A DNA stretch of 8,267 bases from NCBI GenBank assembly GCA_947463665.1, contig CANHUD010000096.1, positions 1-8,267 of the forward strand, read 5' to 3'. The notes beneath the pieces are model-generated. The model was not told the origin of the DNA. It saw only the letters and a program-made list of their open reading frames with translations, and did not search any database. Positions 7,370 to 8,267 of the stretch are shown here, in pieces. This stretch comes from Sphingobacteriales bacterium (GTDB taxonomy: Bacteria; Bacteroidota; Bacteroidia; Chitinophagales; Chitinophagaceae). Each line of letters starts with the position of its first letter. Within the stretch, counting starts at the first letter, position 1. Position numbers and translations under genes: made by a program.

Positions 7370-8267
7370 GTTCAATTCCAGATATACAGTTTGTCCCTTA
7401 AATACTCGTTGCCCGGCCAGTAGCGATTGCTGACGGATCTTTCCCACCCCTCTTACCGATGCCTTCAGCTGCATTTGCTCGATCAGATACAGCGCATCCT
7501 TCAATCCCATCCCGCGCAGATCAGGCATCAGATATTTGTCGGTTGACAGCGAAGTGGCCACCGCACGGGTTGTCTCCTGTGCAACCTGCGCCCAGGATGC
7601 TTTTCCGGATGAATCCCGGAAAGACAGGCCGAGCTTGCCAAAAACCTGTTCAAAATCTTTTCGGTAGCCCGACCAATAGGCTGTTCCGCTGTCAGACATC
7701 TGTACAGGCGGCGTAAAAAATACAGGTGCACTCCCTCTCATGGCAAACAGCTTATCCGCGATCTCGCGGAAAACAGGACCGGCAACCAGCGCTCCATAAA
7801 ATTTTTTGGCTTGCGGCTTGTTACGGATCACCACTACACACGTATATTTTGGATCCTCCGCCGGAAAATACCCGGCAAATGAACTCTGATAGATCTTATC
7901 CTTGTACCCGTTGGCCCCGTCTGCCACCAATGCCGTTCCGGTTTTGCCCGCAAAACGATAGGCCGGCGTAGCCAGACTTTTCGCAGTACCTTCCAGTACA
8001 ACCCCTTCCAGACTCTCCCGGAGCATCGCCAGGGTTTCTGGTCTGCAGATCGACGGGATCTTAACTTCCGGAACGAATGTCTGTACCGTTTTTCCATCTT
8101 TCATCACCGCATTCACGAGTCGGGGCCTCATCATCTTGCCGCCATTGGCCACCGCATTGTACAATAAAAGCGTATGCAGCGGCGTGATCGCCAGGTTATA
8201 CCCAAAACTCATCCAGGGTAGGGTCACTGCACTCCAATGCCTCGATCGCGGATCCAGTACAATCGGA
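7367..8267 (-). CDS. ftsI: FtsI, class B penicillin-binding protein (PBP3-type), C-terminal part only
   Basis: Septal transpeptidase that crosslinks peptidoglycan in the periplasm with FtsW. Only the last 299 residues are in the window; the frame is open to base 8267, so the signal/membrane anchor, the catalytic SxxK and the SxN motifs lie outside. What is visible is the end of the transpeptidase domain: SFGYNLAITPLH, AVANGGKMMRP, then the KTG box KTGTA encoded at 7931-7945, followed by SSFAGYFPAEDPKY. After a linker of roughly 70 residues containing PPVQMSDSG comes one PASTA domain (last 55 residues, bases 7370-7534) with the typical ending AGQRVFKGQTVYLELN. E. coli FtsI has no PASTA domain; a single one here fits Bacteroidota. 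The open frame's GTG at 8227 is internal, not a start. Placement before murE makes FtsI more likely than another class B PBP. The TGA overlaps the murE ATG by one base. Confidence 0.95.
   Translation of the reverse strand, partial: PIVLDPRSRHWSAVTLPWMSFGYNLAITPLHTLLLYNAVANGGKMMRPRLVNAVMKDGKTVQTFVPEVKIPSICRPETLAMLRESLEGVVLEGTAKSLATPAYRFAGKTGTALVADGANGYKDKIYQSSFAGYFPAEDPKYTCVVVIRNKPQAKKFYGALVAGPVFREIADKLFAMRGSAPVFFTPPVQMSDSGTAYWSGYRKDFEQVFGKLGLSFRDSSGKASWAQVAQETTRAVATSLSTDKYLMPDLRGMGLKDALYLIEQMQLKASVRGVGKIRQQSLLAGQRVFKGQTVYLELN

Larger units (their letters stand above)
1..8267 (-). other. Segment of the dcw (division and cell wall) operon
   Basis: Seven consecutive same-strand genes, ftsI-murE-mraY-murD-ftsW-murG-murC in transcription order, have junctions of -1, +3, +8, +20, -4 and -4 bases. 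With no terminator or room for promoters between them they are almost certainly co-transcribed, though promoters inside coding regions cannot be excluded by reading. The order matches the widely conserved dcw cluster, except that murF is absent between murE and mraY, where many Proteobacteria have it. By analogy, mraZ, rsmH and ftsL should lie upstream (right of 8267) and ftsQ, ftsA and ftsZ downstream (left of 1). Confidence 0.93.

Noticed and set aside
1..8267. A novel accessory, defence or mobile system hidden in the window
   Set aside because: All but 31 bases lie in seven core cell-wall and division genes. There are no direct-repeat arrays, transposase motifs, attachment-like repeats, RNA genes or foreign-looking segments.

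Overview
The window is a compact, single-strand piece of a division and cell-wall (dcw) cluster. Every gene is on the minus strand, so transcription runs from high to low coordinates. In that direction the order is ftsI (3' part only), murE, mraY, murD, ftsW, murG and murC (5' part only). Five genes are complete and two are cut by the window edges. About 99.6 % of the bases are coding. The largest gap is 20 bases, between murD and ftsW, and three junctions overlap by 1 or 4 bases. I see no RNA gene, mobile element, CRISPR array, terminator or internal promoter.

The organism is most likely a member of the Bacteroidota, with Chitinophaga-like bacteria my best guess. This rests on the gene order, a MraY of about 427 residues with an enlarged extracytoplasmic loop, an FtsI ending in one PASTA domain, an FtsW with PANLST in place of the usual QPDLGT, starts without clear Shine-Dalgarno sequences, and roughly balanced base composition. 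The genus is inference from family-level impressions, not a database match.

The genes form one pathway. MurC, MurD and MurE are ATP-dependent ligases that add L-Ala, D-Glu and (from the DNPR motif) meso-diaminopimelate to UDP-MurNAc. MraY moves the finished MurNAc-pentapeptide phosphate onto undecaprenyl phosphate to give lipid I, and MurG adds GlcNAc to give lipid II. FtsW polymerises lipid II at the septum and FtsI crosslinks the new glycan. MurF and the ftsQ/ftsA/ftsZ and mraZ/rsmH/ftsL genes expected nearby are not in this window.

I looked for a hidden or novel system and did not find one. What merits a second look is lineage-level variation inside known proteins: two MraY insertions, altered SEDS motifs in FtsW and the tail of FtsI. 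There is also an excess of the palindrome TCCGGA, probably driven by codon usage.
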